This document shows positions 34,024-42,492 of a stretch of DNA of 44,536 nucleotides, piece by piece. Numbering within the stretch: the first letter of the stretch is position 1; every line of letters begins with the position of its first letter. The position numbers were made by a program, and so were the translations under genes. The stretch is from Microbacterium yannicii (GTDB lineage: Bacteria > Actinomycetota > Actinomycetes > Actinomycetales > Microbacteriaceae): NCBI RefSeq assembly GCF_024055635.1, contig NZ_JAMXMB010000005.1, forward strand, positions 1-44,536, written 5' to 3'. A model generated the notes under the pieces. It saw only the letters and a list, made by a program, of their open reading frames with translations. It was not told where the DNA came from and did not search any database.

Positions 34024-36099
34024 TCAGCCGCGCACTGTCACGGTGACCGGGCGGGCTTCTGTCGACCCGGCCGCGTTCGACAGCAGCGCGGTGAACTCAT
34101 AGGTGCCGGGAGCCAGCTCTCCCACCATGGTGACCGCATGCTGGGCGCCCGGGGTCGCCGCGGCGAGCGACTGCCGGTCGATCTCGACGCCGTTCCGGAG
34201 CAGCACGTACTGCGTCGCGTTGGTGCCCCACCAGAGGTCGGCGCTGACCGTCACGGTGCCCGTTCGCGCGCCGGACGCCGTGAGCACGGCTCGGCCGGGA
34301 GCGGCATCCGTCACCCTCACCGTGTGCGTGCGCGAGGTCGTCGCTCCGTGCGGATTCAGCGCCACGACCGTGTACTCGAAGGTGCCGTCGATGCGCCCGG
34401 CGATGTCGAATGCCGCGTGCTGCGCGGCGGGTGACGTGCCGTCGACCCACTGGGCGTCGACGAGCACGCCGTTCTCGTACAGCTTCACGACTGTCGCGTT
34501 CTGCCCCCACCAGAGGTCGGCCAGGATCCGGTAGTCGCCGTCACGCAGCCCCGTGTCGCGCCCGTTGTCGTCCGAGACGGCGAACGATCCAGGTGCATCG
34601 CTCGCGACGGGAGTGCCGGACGAGAGGATGCCGGCGCCCGCGCCTGCGCGGACGATGTCCGCCACGTCGTCGGCGGCGTCGAGGGCGTAGGGGTACGCGT
34701 CGGCCGGGTCCCATCGCACGTCGGCGGACAGCGGGCTCGCCGCCGTGGCGTTGTAGGCGGCCAGCACGTCGACGGGCGCGCCGTTCACGAGCGTGTCGCT
34801 CGCGCGGAGCTGCGTTCCGCCCCAGCCTGCGATGATGCGCGACGCGCTCGACGGGTCGACGAGCTCGACGGCGTTCGCCTCCGCCACGATGCTGCTCTCC
34901 TTGCCCGCGCCCCAGAAGTACTGGAAGAACGGGTGGTCCGCCGAGGAGGCCGCGGTGGTGGCATCCGTCTGCTCGTAGAGGTTGTTGTAGACGTGCACGT
35001 CGCCGAAGCGCACGCGGGGACCGCGCTGCCCGATGTCCGTCCAGCGGTTGTGATGCTGCGTGACGCGGTGCTGGCCGCGGTCCTGCGTCCGAGAGTCGGA
35101 CGAGCCGATGATGTCGGTCTTGTCGTGATGCTGCAGCCAGTTCCACGACATCGTCACGAGGTCGGACCCGTGCGTCACGTCGAGCAGTCCGTCGTGCACC
35201 TCGAACGGTCGGCCGTAGACGGTGTCGAGGCTGGCAGCGGGGTGTGCGCCGTCATCGAACGTGTTGTGGTCGACCCACACGCTCGTCGACGTCCAGACCG
35301 ACAGGTTGTCGTAGGCCGAGTTCCAGTTGCCGCCGGCGTCACCGGCATCCCATTGCGGGAAGCAGTCGTACGCGTCCGACAGCGTCAGATTGCGCACGAT
35401 CACGTTGTGCGCGTCGCGGATGCGCAGGGAAGCTCCGACGACGCGCGCATCGTCGCCCACGCCGACGAGCGTGACGTTCGAGCCGATGTGCTGAAGCGTG
35501 ATCTTCGCCTGCAGCGCGGCCGCCTCGACGCGTGCCTGCTCGAGGGGCCCGGAGGGATCGATGCCGGGACCGAACGCCGCGATGTAGTCGTCCATGTCGA
35601 AGTGCGCGCCCGAGCCGGCGACCGTGACCTGGGCGGCGATGTCGTCGCAGGTGGTCCGCGTGCCGTCGGCTCGCAGCCAGGGGTCGAGCGTGCCGGTCAC
35701 ATAGACGATCCTCGGCACCTGGTTGTACCGCGCGTCGTTCTGCGATCCGCCCGGTGCGCCGGCGAGGGCGTCGCGCAGCTGCTGCCAGTCGTCCACGACG
35801 TACACCTCTGCGGCGGCGGCGGTGCTGCCTCCGGTGACGGGCTCGGCGATCCGCTGGACGCGCTCCGGGTACGTCGGCCCGGTCCACGACGCCCAGCCGT
35901 CACCCGGGGTGATCACCTCGTGCCCGAGATCCACGGCGGGGGAGGGGATGCCGGGCACCGGCGCGGCGGCCGCGGGTGCAGCCATCACCGGCGCGGCGGC
36001 CAGTGCCAGCGCGGTCGCCAGGCCGATGCCTCCGGTGAGTGATCGGCGCGACGATCGGCCGTGCGGTGCGCCGGCGGGCGCGGGCAGCGTCGTTCTCAT
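34024..36099 (-). CDS. Secreted pectate lyase (PL1) with two C-terminal Ig-like modules
   Basis: 691 residues. The N-terminal signal (cleavage near residue 46) has RSSRRSLTGG, a Tat-like twin arginine, before a long Ala-rich hydrophobic core. The right-handed beta-helix domain carries PL1 hallmarks: VWVDHNTFDDG, a DLVTMSWNWLQHHDKTDIIG block (20 residues), and QHHNRWTDIGQRGPRVRFG (19 residues) with the catalytic-type Arg region, then VHVYNNLYE. It cleaves de-esterified pectin outside the cell. The C-terminus has two related modules of about 80 residues, each starting with DLWWG-NAT and a later NG turn, likely carbohydrate-binding or Ig-like spacers. AAGGAG precedes the ATG at 36099. A LacI-type operator lies upstream. 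Confidence 0.9.
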   Translation of the reverse strand: MRTTLPAPAGAPHGRSSRRSLTGGIGLATALALAAAPVMAAPAAAAPVPGIPSPAVDLGHEVITPGDGWASWTGPTYPERVQRIAEPVTGGSTAAAAEVYVVDDWQQLRDALAGAPGGSQNDARYNQVPRIVYVTGTLDPWLRADGTRTTCDDIAAQVTVAGSGAHFDMDDYIAAFGPGIDPSGPLEQARVEAAALQAKITLQHIGSNVTLVGVGDDARVVGASLRIRDAHNVIVRNLTLSDAYDCFPQWDAGDAGGNWNSAYDNLSVWTSTSVWVDHNTFDDGAHPAASLDTVYGRPFEVHDGLLDVTHGSDLVTMSWNWLQHHDKTDIIGSSDSRTQDRGQHRVTQHHNRWTDIGQRGPRVRFGDVHVYNNLYEQTDATTAASSADHPFFQYFWGAGKESSIVAEANAVELVDPSSASRIIAGWGGTQLRASDTLVNGAPVDVLAAYNATAASPLSADVRWDPADAYPYALDAADDVADIVRAGAGAGILSSGTPVASDAPGSFAVSDDNGRDTGLRDGDYRILADLWWGQNATVVKLYENGVLVDAQWVDGTSPAAQHAAFDIAGRIDGTFEYTVVALNPHGATTSRTHTVRVTDAAPGRAVLTASGARTGTVTVSADLWWGTNATQYVLLRNGVEIDRQSLAAATPGAQHAVTMVGELAPGTYEFTALLSNAAGSTEARPVTVTVRG

Positions 36100-36159
36100 G
36101 GGACTCCTTCGTCCAGGGCAGAATCCGTGATGAGAACGGGTGGCGGCACCCACAAGCGA

Positions 36160-36172
36160 GGAAGCGTTTTCT
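36160..36172 (-). promoter_or_regulatory. LacI-type operator candidate upstream of pectate lyase
   Basis: GGAAGCGTTTTCT contains the central CG and GGAA/TTTC half-sites of LacI/CcpA-type operators. It is 61 bp upstream of the pectate lyase start, in the divergent region shared with azlC. A sugar-responsive repressor would suit a pectinolytic gene. Confidence 0.4.
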
Positions 36173-36306
36173 GCGTGTGCGACCAGCATGGTCGCGAAGG
36201 CAGGAAAGCGCAATCCCCACCTGGCGGAGTGCGATGGGGCGCCGGCGCGCCAGGCGGGCCGCGCGTCCGGCAGTGGACGGCGATCCCTGTCGGGCGCGTC
36301 GCTAGC

Positions 36307-37080
36307 ATGACGAAGGTGACCCTGGACCCGCACTTCGACGACGCGCACAGCGCCGGCGAGGCGAAGCGGGCGGTGCGCCAAGGCCTCGGCGTCGCCCTCG
36401 CCACAAGTGCCTACGGCATCTCGTTCGGAGCGCTCGCGGTCGCCGCGGGACTGGACATCTGGCAGACGTGCGTGCTGAGTCTCGTGATGTTCACCGGAGG
36501 GTCGCAGTTCGCGTTCGTCGGCATCGTGGCCGCCGGGGGACTGGCCGCGGCGCCGTCGGCGATCGCTTCCGCCGCGCTGCTGGGAGTCCGCAACGTCGCG
36601 TACGGCATCCGCATGTCGCCTGTGATCGGCGCCGGGTTCTGGCGTCGTGCCGCCGCCGCGCAGTTCACGATCGACGAGTCCACCGCCGTCTCCCTCGCGC
36701 AGCGCACGGCGCGGGCGCGGACGCTCGGCTTCTGGGTCACCGGCATCGGCATCTACGTCGGCTGGAACCTCTCGACCCTGGCCGGCGCCCTCCTCGGCGA
36801 CGTGCTCGGCGACCCGCGGGCCTACGGGCTCGATGCCGCTGCGGCGGCTGCGTTCCTCGCGCTGCTCTGGCCGCGGCTCCGAGCCCGCCAGCCGATCGTG
36901 GTCGGCGTCGCGGCCGCGGTCGTCGCGACGGTGCTGACGCCGGTGCTCATGCCGGGTCTGCCCGTGATCGTCGCGGCCGTCGTTGCGATCGTCGTGGGCT
37001 GGACCAACTGGCTCGGCAGGAGCACCGCTACGGATGCCGTCGAGCCCGACGACGTCGCGGAACGGGAGGGGCTGCCGTGA
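36307..37080 (+). CDS. azlC: AzlC-family branched-chain amino acid exporter, large subunit
   Basis: 257-residue membrane protein with the AzlC fold: the N-terminal GLGVALATSAYGISFGALA, MFTGGSQFAFVG, and a run of helices to the C-terminus. With AzlD it exports valine, leucine or isoleucine (as BrnFE in Corynebacterium). The charged N-terminus precedes the first helix. The ATG at 36307 has no clear ribosome site upstream. The stop overlaps the azlD start as GTGA. Confidence 0.88.
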   Translation: MTKVTLDPHFDDAHSAGEAKRAVRQGLGVALATSAYGISFGALAVAAGLDIWQTCVLSLVMFTGGSQFAFVGIVAAGGLAAAPSAIASAALLGVRNVAYGIRMSPVIGAGFWRRAAAAQFTIDESTAVSLAQRTARARTLGFWVTGIGIYVGWNLSTLAGALLGDVLGDPRAYGLDAAAAAAFLALLWPRLRARQPIVVGVAAAVVATVLTPVLMPGLPVIVAAVVAIVVGWTNWLGRSTATDAVEPDDVAEREGLP

Positions 37081-37391
37081 CGATGTGGACCGCTGTGCTC
37101 GTCGCTGCCATCGTGTGCGTCGGGCTCAAGACCGTGGGCTACCTGATCCCGGCCCGCTGGGTGGAGGCGCCCACTCCGTTGCGGATCGCCGATCTGCTGA
37201 CGGTGGCGCTGCTCGCAGCCCTCGTGGCGGTGCAGACCCTCGCCGTCGGCCAGGCCGTCGTCGTCGACGCCCGTGTTCCCGCGGTGCTGGTGGCCGCGGG
37301 GCTGCTGCTGCTGCGGGCGCCGTTCCTCGTCGTCGTGGTGGCTGCGGCGCTGGTGGCGGCGATGCTGCGGCTCTGGGGCTGGGCGGCGTAG
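37077..37391 (+). CDS. azlD: AzlD-family branched-chain amino acid exporter, small subunit
   Basis: 104 residues, about four membrane helices (TAVLVAAIVCVGLKTVGYLI, then LLTVALLAALVAVQTLAVG, and two C-terminal hydrophobic runs). The GTG at 37077 overlaps the azlC stop and is well spaced from GGGAGGGG; an ATG at 37083 is the alternative. It acts as partner of AzlC. Confidence 0.87.
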   Translation: MTMWTAVLVAAIVCVGLKTVGYLIPARWVEAPTPLRIADLLTVALLAALVAVQTLAVGQAVVVDARVPAVLVAAGLLLLRAPFLVVVVAAALVAAMLRLWGWAA

Positions 37392-37411
37392 GCCGGCACG
37401 GAGGCGGTCGG

Positions 37412-37417
37412 TAGCAT
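37412..37417 (+). promoter_or_regulatory. -10 box of a leaderless transcript
   Basis: TAGCAT ends 6 nt before the ATG at 37424, so transcription should begin at or next to the start codon. No ribosome site is present. Confidence 0.55.
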
Positions 37418-37423
37418 CGAGTC

Positions 37424-37789
37424 ATGCGCTCCTCCGTCCCCGCCCGTATCGGCAGCTGGATCATCGCGCTGCTCGTCGGGCTGGTCTACGGGGTGGCCGG
37501 CACGGTCGCCCACGCCTACGAGATCGGCTGGTTCCCGCTCGGGCTCATCCTGGCGGTGGTCGGATCGGCGGCGCTGCTGCTCGCGGTCAGACTGCTCACC
37601 TCCGACCGATGGGCGACCCTCGCCACCGGCGCCGGCATGATGATCTCGACGCTGGTCTTCTCGGGAAGCGGACCCGGGGGCTCGGTGGTCGTGCCGCAGA
37701 CGGGCCTCGCGGTGTTCTGGACCTTCGCCGTGCCGATCCTGGTGGCGCTCGCCGTGGCCTGGCCCGATCGGGTGCGCACCACCGTCTGA
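37424..37789 (+). CDS. Small membrane protein, unknown function
   Basis: 121 residues with four predicted helices (about 10-32, 38-58, 68-84 and 95-115). A Gly-rich loop (SGSGPGGSVVVPQ) precedes the last helix. It resembles small actinobacterial membrane proteins found beside fdxA, but I cannot name the family with confidence. Leaderless-type promoter; 38 bp upstream of fdxA. Confidence 0.75.
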   Translation: MRSSVPARIGSWIIALLVGLVYGVAGTVAHAYEIGWFPLGLILAVVGSAALLLAVRLLTSDRWATLATGAGMMISTLVFSGSGPGGSVVVPQTGLAVFWTFAVPILVALAVAWPDRVRTTV

Positions 37790-37815
37790 GCGGACGAGCG
37801 ACGACGGCTCGCCGG

Positions 37816-37821
37816 TAGACT
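37816..37821 (+). promoter_or_regulatory. -10 box of fdxA
   Basis: TAGACT ends 6 nt before the GTG start at 37828; no ribosome site between them, again a leaderless arrangement. Confidence 0.55.
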
Positions 37822-37827
37822 GATCGC

Positions 37828-38148
37828 GTGACGTACGTGATCGCCCTGCCCTGTGTGGACGTCAAGGACCGCGCCTGCATCGACGAGTGTCCCGTGGACT
37901 GCATCTACGAGGGCGACCGGTCGCTGTACATCCACCCCGACGAATGCGTCGACTGCGGCGCGTGCGAGCCGGTGTGCCCCGTCGAGGCGATCTACTACGA
38001 GGACGACCTGCCCGACGAGTGGCAGGACTACTACAAGGCCAACGTCGAGTTCTTCGACGACATCGGGTCGCCCGGCGGCGCGGCGAAGGTCGGCGTCATC
38101 CACAAGGACCACCCGATCATCGAGGCGCTCCCGCCCCAGGAACACTGA
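37828..38148 (+). CDS. fdxA: Seven-iron ferredoxin
   Basis: 106-residue low-potential electron carrier with one [3Fe-4S] and one [4Fe-4S] cluster. Cysteines visible at 9, 17, 21, 25 and at 40, 43, 46, 50; the pattern matches seven-iron actinobacterial ferredoxins. GTG start at 37828. It precedes dapC by 1 bp, the same order as fdxC and its neighbouring aminotransferase gene in Mycobacterium. Confidence 0.95.
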   Translation: MTYVIALPCVDVKDRACIDECPVDCIYEGDRSLYIHPDECVDCGACEPVCPVEAIYYEDDLPDEWQDYYKANVEFFDDIGSPGGAAKVGVIHKDHPIIEALPPQEH

Positions 38149-38149
38149 C

Positions 38150-39271
38150 GTGGGGGTCGCCGACCTCGCGGACTACCCCTGGGACGCGGTCGCGCCGTAC
38201 GCGCAGCGGGCCCGCTCGCACCCCGACGGCATCGTCGACCTGTCCATCGGGTCGCCGGTCGATCCGACGCCCGATGTCGTCGCCGACGCGCTGCGCGCCG
38301 CGACCGACGCTCACGCCTACCCGCAGACCGTCGGCACGGCGTCCCTGCGCGCGGCGATCGCGGACTGGTACGAGCGACGCCGCGGCGTATCGGGCCTGAC
38401 GCCGGAGGATGTGCTCCCGACCGTCGGCTCGAAAGAGCTCGTCGCGCTGCTGCCGCTGCTCCTGGGCCTCGGTGCGGGAGACGTCGTCGTCCATCCGCGT
38501 GCGGCGTACCCCACGTACGAGGTCGGGGCTCGACTGGTCGGCGCCACGCCGGTCGCGTCCGACGACCCTGTGGAGTGGCCCGAGGGAACGCGCCTCGTCT
38601 GGCTGAACTCGCCCGGCAATCCCGACGGTCGTGTGCTGGGGGTCGACGCCCTGCGGGCGGCGGCCACGCGGGCCCGGGAGCTCGGGGCGGTGCTCGCGTC
38701 CGACGAGTGCTACGCCGAACTCGGATGGGATGCCCCGTGGGACCACGAGCCGGTTCCCTCTGCGCTCGACCCGCGGGTGACGGGCGGCGACCTGCGCGGC
38801 ATCCTGTCGGTGTACTCGCTGAGCAAGCAGTCCAACCTCGCCGGCTACCGCGCCGCCTTCCTGGCCGGCGACCGCGACATCGTCGCGCGCCTCCTCACGG
38901 CCCGCAAGCACCTCGGCCTCATGGTGCCGCTGCCGGTGCAGGCAGCGATGTCCGCGGCCCTCGAGGACGACGTCCACGTCGCGGCGCAGAAGGAGCTCTA
39001 CCGTCGCCGGCGCGAGATCCTCCGGCCCGCGGTCGAAGCGGCGGGCTTCCGCATCGACGCGAGCGAGGCGGGCCTGTACCTGTGGGCGACCGAGGGTCGC
39101 GACGCCTGGGAGAGTGTCGGTCGCCTCGCCGAGCTCGGCATCCTCGCCGGCCCCGGTCACTTCTACGGCGTGCACTTCCCGCAGCACATCCGCCTGTCCC
39201 TCACTGCGACCGACGAGCGCGTCTCCGCGGCGGCGCAGCGCCTGCGGGCGGCGGCCGTCGCGTCCGTCTGA
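38150..39271 (+). CDS. dapC: Succinyldiaminopimelate aminotransferase DapC
   Basis: 373-residue class I/II PLP aminotransferase converting N-succinyl-2-amino-6-oxopimelate to N-succinyl-LL-diaminopimelate in lysine and peptidoglycan precursor synthesis. The PLP lysine is Lys226 in SLSKQSNLAGYR. Other motifs are LNSPGNPDGRV and ASDECYAELGW. The GTG at 38150 follows the fdxA stop by one base with CAGGA upstream. The DapC assignment rests on context beside fdxA and near dapD as much as on sequence. Confidence 0.9.
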   Translation: MGVADLADYPWDAVAPYAQRARSHPDGIVDLSIGSPVDPTPDVVADALRAATDAHAYPQTVGTASLRAAIADWYERRRGVSGLTPEDVLPTVGSKELVALLPLLLGLGAGDVVVHPRAAYPTYEVGARLVGATPVASDDPVEWPEGTRLVWLNSPGNPDGRVLGVDALRAAATRARELGAVLASDECYAELGWDAPWDHEPVPSALDPRVTGGDLRGILSVYSLSKQSNLAGYRAAFLAGDRDIVARLLTARKHLGLMVPLPVQAAMSAALEDDVHVAAQKELYRRRREILRPAVEAAGFRIDASEAGLYLWATEGRDAWESVGRLAELGILAGPGHFYGVHFPQHIRLSLTATDERVSAAAQRLRAAAVASV

Positions 39272-39459
39272 GGATTCCTCTATCGGATGCCGCGTCCCTT
39301 TGGCCGTGTCAGCAGTAGGCGCGACGGCGCACTAGGCTGTAAGAACGCGGCGACGCGGCATCCCCCGTCCCGCCCCTCCGTTCTGACACAGCCCGCCCCA
39401 CGGTGCCGGTCAGGACCGGACGACACCCCCGGTACGACCAGAAATCGCGAGGAGGCGCC

Positions 39460-40758
39460 GTGAGCGACGCGGGCACCCAGCAGGAGAAGGCCACCCTCAC
39501 AATCGGTGAAAGGTCCGCCGAGTTCCCGCTGCTGCGGGGCACCGACGGCTCGCCGAGCGTGGACCTGTCCACCCTCACCCGCCAGACCGGCTACACCGCC
39601 CTCGACTACGGTTTCGTGAACACCGCGGCGACGAAGTCCGCGATCACGTACATCGACGGCGACCAGGGCGTGCTGCGCTACCGCGGCTACCCGATCGAGC
39701 AGCTGGCGAAGAACAGCACGTACCTCGAGGTGGCGTGGCTGCTCATCTACGGCGAGCTGCCGACGGCCGACGAGCTGGGCGAGTTCGATGAGAAGATCCG
39801 GCGGCACACCCTGCTGCACGAGGACCTCAAGCGGTTCTTCTCGGCCCTGCCTCACACGGCGCATCCCATGTCGGTGCTGTCGTCCGCGGTGTCGGCGCTG
39901 TCGACCTACTACGAGCACCAGTCCGACCCGAACAACCCCGAGCACGTGGAGCTCAACACCATCCGCATGCTCGCGAAGCTGCCCGTCATCGCGGCGTACG
40001 CGCACAAGAAGAGCATCGGTCAGGCGTTCCTCTACCCCGACAACTCGCTCGGCTTCGTCGACAACTTCCTGAAGCTGAACTTCGGTGTGCTGTCCGAGGT
40101 CTATGAGGTCGATCCGGTGATGTCCCGGGCGCTCGAACGCCTGCTCATCCTGCACGAGGACCACGAGCAGAACGCCTCGACGTCGACCGTGCGGCTCGTC
40201 GGCTCGACCGGCGCGAACCAGTTCTCCTCGATCTCGGCAGGCATCAACGCGCTCTACGGGCCTTTGCACGGTGGCGCGAACGAGGCGGTGCTCGACATGC
40301 TGGCGCGCATCCGCGATTCCGGCGAGAGCGTTCAGCGCTTCGTGGAGCGGGTGAAGAACAAGGAAGACGGCGTGAAGCTCATGGGCTTCGGGCACCGGGT
40401 GTACAAGAACTACGACCCGCGGGCCAAGCTCGTGAAGGAGTCGGCCGACGAGGTGCTGACCGCGCTCGGCGTCAGCGACCCGCTGCTCGACCTCGCCAAG
40501 GAGCTCGAAGAGATCGCGCTCAACGACGCGTACTTCCAGGAGCGTCGCCTGTACCCGAACGTCGACTTCTACACCGGCGTGATCTACAAGGCGATGGGCT
40601 TCCCGACCCGCATGTTCACCGTCCTGTTCGCCATCGGGCGCCTGCCGGGCTGGCTGGCACAGTGGCGTGAGGCTGCCGGCGACCCGCAGACGAAGATCGG
40701 CCGCCCCCAGCAGCTGTACATCGGCGCCGAGGAGCGGAACTACCCGGGTCTCTCCTGA
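39460..40758 (+). CDS. gltA: Citrate synthase
   Basis: 432-residue type II citrate synthase, condensing acetyl-CoA and oxaloacetate in the TCA cycle. Catalytic histidines are His270 in GPLHGGANE and His312 in GFGHRVYKNYDPRA; the catalytic Asp region is NVDFYTG. The GTG at 39460 has GAGGAGG 6 nt upstream, and no equally good site supports an upstream ATG at 39403. A 14-bp-stem terminator follows. Confidence 0.96.
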   Translation: MSDAGTQQEKATLTIGERSAEFPLLRGTDGSPSVDLSTLTRQTGYTALDYGFVNTAATKSAITYIDGDQGVLRYRGYPIEQLAKNSTYLEVAWLLIYGELPTADELGEFDEKIRRHTLLHEDLKRFFSALPHTAHPMSVLSSAVSALSTYYEHQSDPNNPEHVELNTIRMLAKLPVIAAYAHKKSIGQAFLYPDNSLGFVDNFLKLNFGVLSEVYEVDPVMSRALERLLILHEDHEQNASTSTVRLVGSTGANQFSSISAGINALYGPLHGGANEAVLDMLARIRDSGESVQRFVERVKNKEDGVKLMGFGHRVYKNYDPRAKLVKESADEVLTALGVSDPLLDLAKELEEIALNDAYFQERRLYPNVDFYTGVIYKAMGFPTRMFTVLFAIGRLPGWLAQWREAAGDPQTKIGRPQQLYIGAEERNYPGLS

Positions 40759-40810
40759 CCTCACCCGGTCTTCCGAACGCGCTTCGACGCTGATCGTCGG
40801 ACAAGAATGC

Positions 40811-40841
40811 GGATGCCGCGCCCCACCGGGGCGCGGCATCC
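40811..40841. terminator. Bidirectional terminator between gltA and MFS gene
   Basis: A perfect 14-bp stem (40811-40824 with 40828-40841) around a 3-nt loop. The convergent genes end at 40758 and 40867. Confidence 0.92.
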
Positions 40842-40866
40842 GTTCGTCGGTCGAGCGGCAGTGTCG

Positions 40867-42309
40867 TCAGGCGACCTCGGCGAGGGCGGGCTGGTCGGCG
40901 GCCTCCTCGTCTGAGGAGCTGGCCGCGGCATCGGTCCGCCGGCGCGGCCGGACAGCGAGCACGATGACGGCCGCGACGACGGCACCCGCGGCGAGCGTCA
41001 GCCAGGCCACGGCGTACGCGTCGACGGCGGGCGACCCGCCCGGGGCGACGGAGCCGAACACGATCGCGGTCGTGAGCGCCGAGCCGATCGCCGAGCCGAT
41101 GGTGCGGAGGTTGGCATTGACGCCCGTCGCGATGCCGGTGCGGTCGGCAGGCACGCTCTCGACGATGATGCTGGCGGTAGAGGCGTAGGCGAGTCCGATG
41201 CCCACTCCGAAGACCCCGCCCGCGATGGCCACTGTCAGGACCGTGTCGTGGTCGAAGACGGCGAACACGACACCGGCCGCCATGAGCAGCGCGCCGAGCC
41301 CCATCATCAGCCGCAGCGGGATGATGCGTGCGATGGCGCCGGTCGCGAAGCCCACGCTGGACATGCCGATCAGCAAGGGCAGCAGCGCCAGGCCGGCGGC
41401 CTGAACGCCGAGCCCGAGCCCCCACCCCGAGGCGACGGGCGTCTCGAGGAACTGCGGCAGGTAACCCCAGAAGCCGAAGGCGGCGGCGCCGATGAGGAGC
41501 GCGGCGGCGTTGACGGGCCAGACGGCTCGCGTCGCCATCAGACGGAGGTCGACGAGGGGATCGGCGGAGCGCAGCTCCGAGAACACCCAGGCCGCGATGA
41601 GCACAGCGGCCGCTGCGAACATGCCCAGTGTGAGCGGCGAGGTCCAGCCCCAGCGGGCACCCGAGCTCAGCGGGACCAGCAGGGCGATGAGCCACCCCGA
41701 GAGCAGCACCGCCGAGACGACGTTGACGCTTCCGGTGGCGCGCAGCCCTGCCGGCGGAACGAGCATCGCGGTCAGCGCGATCCCGGCCACGGCCGCCAGG
41801 AACGGCACGGCGAAGATGCCTTGCCAGCCCAGCAGCTCGGCGAGGGGGCCGGCGAGCACGCTGCCCGCCGCCCCGCCGATGCCGATGATCGCGCTGGTCG
41901 CGCCGATCGCTCCGGTGAGCTGGTGGCGGGGCATCACGTCGCGCAGCAGTCCGAACGCCAGCGGGAAGAGCGCGCCGCCGATGCCCTGCAGCACGCGAGC
42001 GAGGATGAGGATCTGGAGATTCGGGGCGAACGACGCGACGATGTCGCCGATCGCGACGACGCCGAGCACCGCGAGGAACGTGTTGCGCCTGCCGCGCAAG
42101 TCGCCGATCCGTCCCAGCAGGGGAGTGGCCACCGCGGCGGCGATCAGCCACGAGGTGTTGGTCCAGGATGCCGCATCCGCCGTGACGCCGAAGTCGGCGG
42201 CGATCAAGGGGATGACGGGGATGACGAGGTTCTGCAGCAGCGCGAGCGAGGCGACGCTGAGGGCGATCGCCGCGAACGCTGCGCGAGGGGTGAAGGGGAT
42301 GGTGGGCAT
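40867..42309 (-). CDS. MFS transporter, DHA2-type drug exporter
   Basis: 480 residues, about 14 helices. Helix 1 starts at about residue 8; loop 2-3 has LLGRIGDLRGRRN (MFS motif A), and ARVLQGIGGALFPL after helix 4 is typical. Probably exports drugs or another toxic small molecule; the specific substrate is not readable. A divergent TetR gene and repeated operators lie upstream, so expression is likely ligand-inducible. The ATG at 42309 has GGAAGG upstream. Confidence 0.9.
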   Translation of the reverse strand: MPTIPFTPRAAFAAIALSVASLALLQNLVIPVIPLIAADFGVTADAASWTNTSWLIAAAVATPLLGRIGDLRGRRNTFLAVLGVVAIGDIVASFAPNLQILILARVLQGIGGALFPLAFGLLRDVMPRHQLTGAIGATSAIIGIGGAAGSVLAGPLAELLGWQGIFAVPFLAAVAGIALTAMLVPPAGLRATGSVNVVSAVLLSGWLIALLVPLSSGARWGWTSPLTLGMFAAAAVLIAAWVFSELRSADPLVDLRLMATRAVWPVNAAALLIGAAAFGFWGYLPQFLETPVASGWGLGLGVQAAGLALLPLLIGMSSVGFATGAIARIIPLRLMMGLGALLMAAGVVFAVFDHDTVLTVAIAGGVFGVGIGLAYASTASIIVESVPADRTGIATGVNANLRTIGSAIGSALTTAIVFGSVAPGGSPAVDAYAVAWLTLAAGAVVAAVIVLAVRPRRRTDAAASSSDEEAADQPALAEVA

Positions 42310-42356
42310 CGACGGGCCTTCCGATGGGTGCGGATCCGATGAATGCGGAGTAAAGT

Positions 42357-42416
42357 GGAGGTAGGTCTCCGAACGGAGGAAGCCTCCGCTTTGAACATTA
42401 GCGGAGGTTGCCTCCG
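42357..42416. promoter_or_regulatory. Three operator-like palindromes between MFS and TetR genes
   Basis: CGGAGG-AAG-CCTCCG (42374-42388) and CGGAGG-TTG-CCTCCG (42402-42416) are perfect inverted repeats spaced 28 bp apart centre to centre. A degenerate third, GGAG-GTAGGT-CTCC (42357-42370), precedes them. They lie in the divergent promoter region and are the probable binding sites of the TetR protein. Confidence 0.82.
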
Positions 42417-42492
42417 GTTCGCAACCAGAACTTGCGGTCCTCGAATCTGTCGACGCAGAGCATCGGGCCGGAGCAACACGGGAGGAGCTGGG

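Noticed and set aside
39300..39345. gltA promoter at TAGGCT (39333)
   Set aside because: The -10-like word is reasonable but no -35 with acceptable spacing could be found, so it is not listed as a feature.
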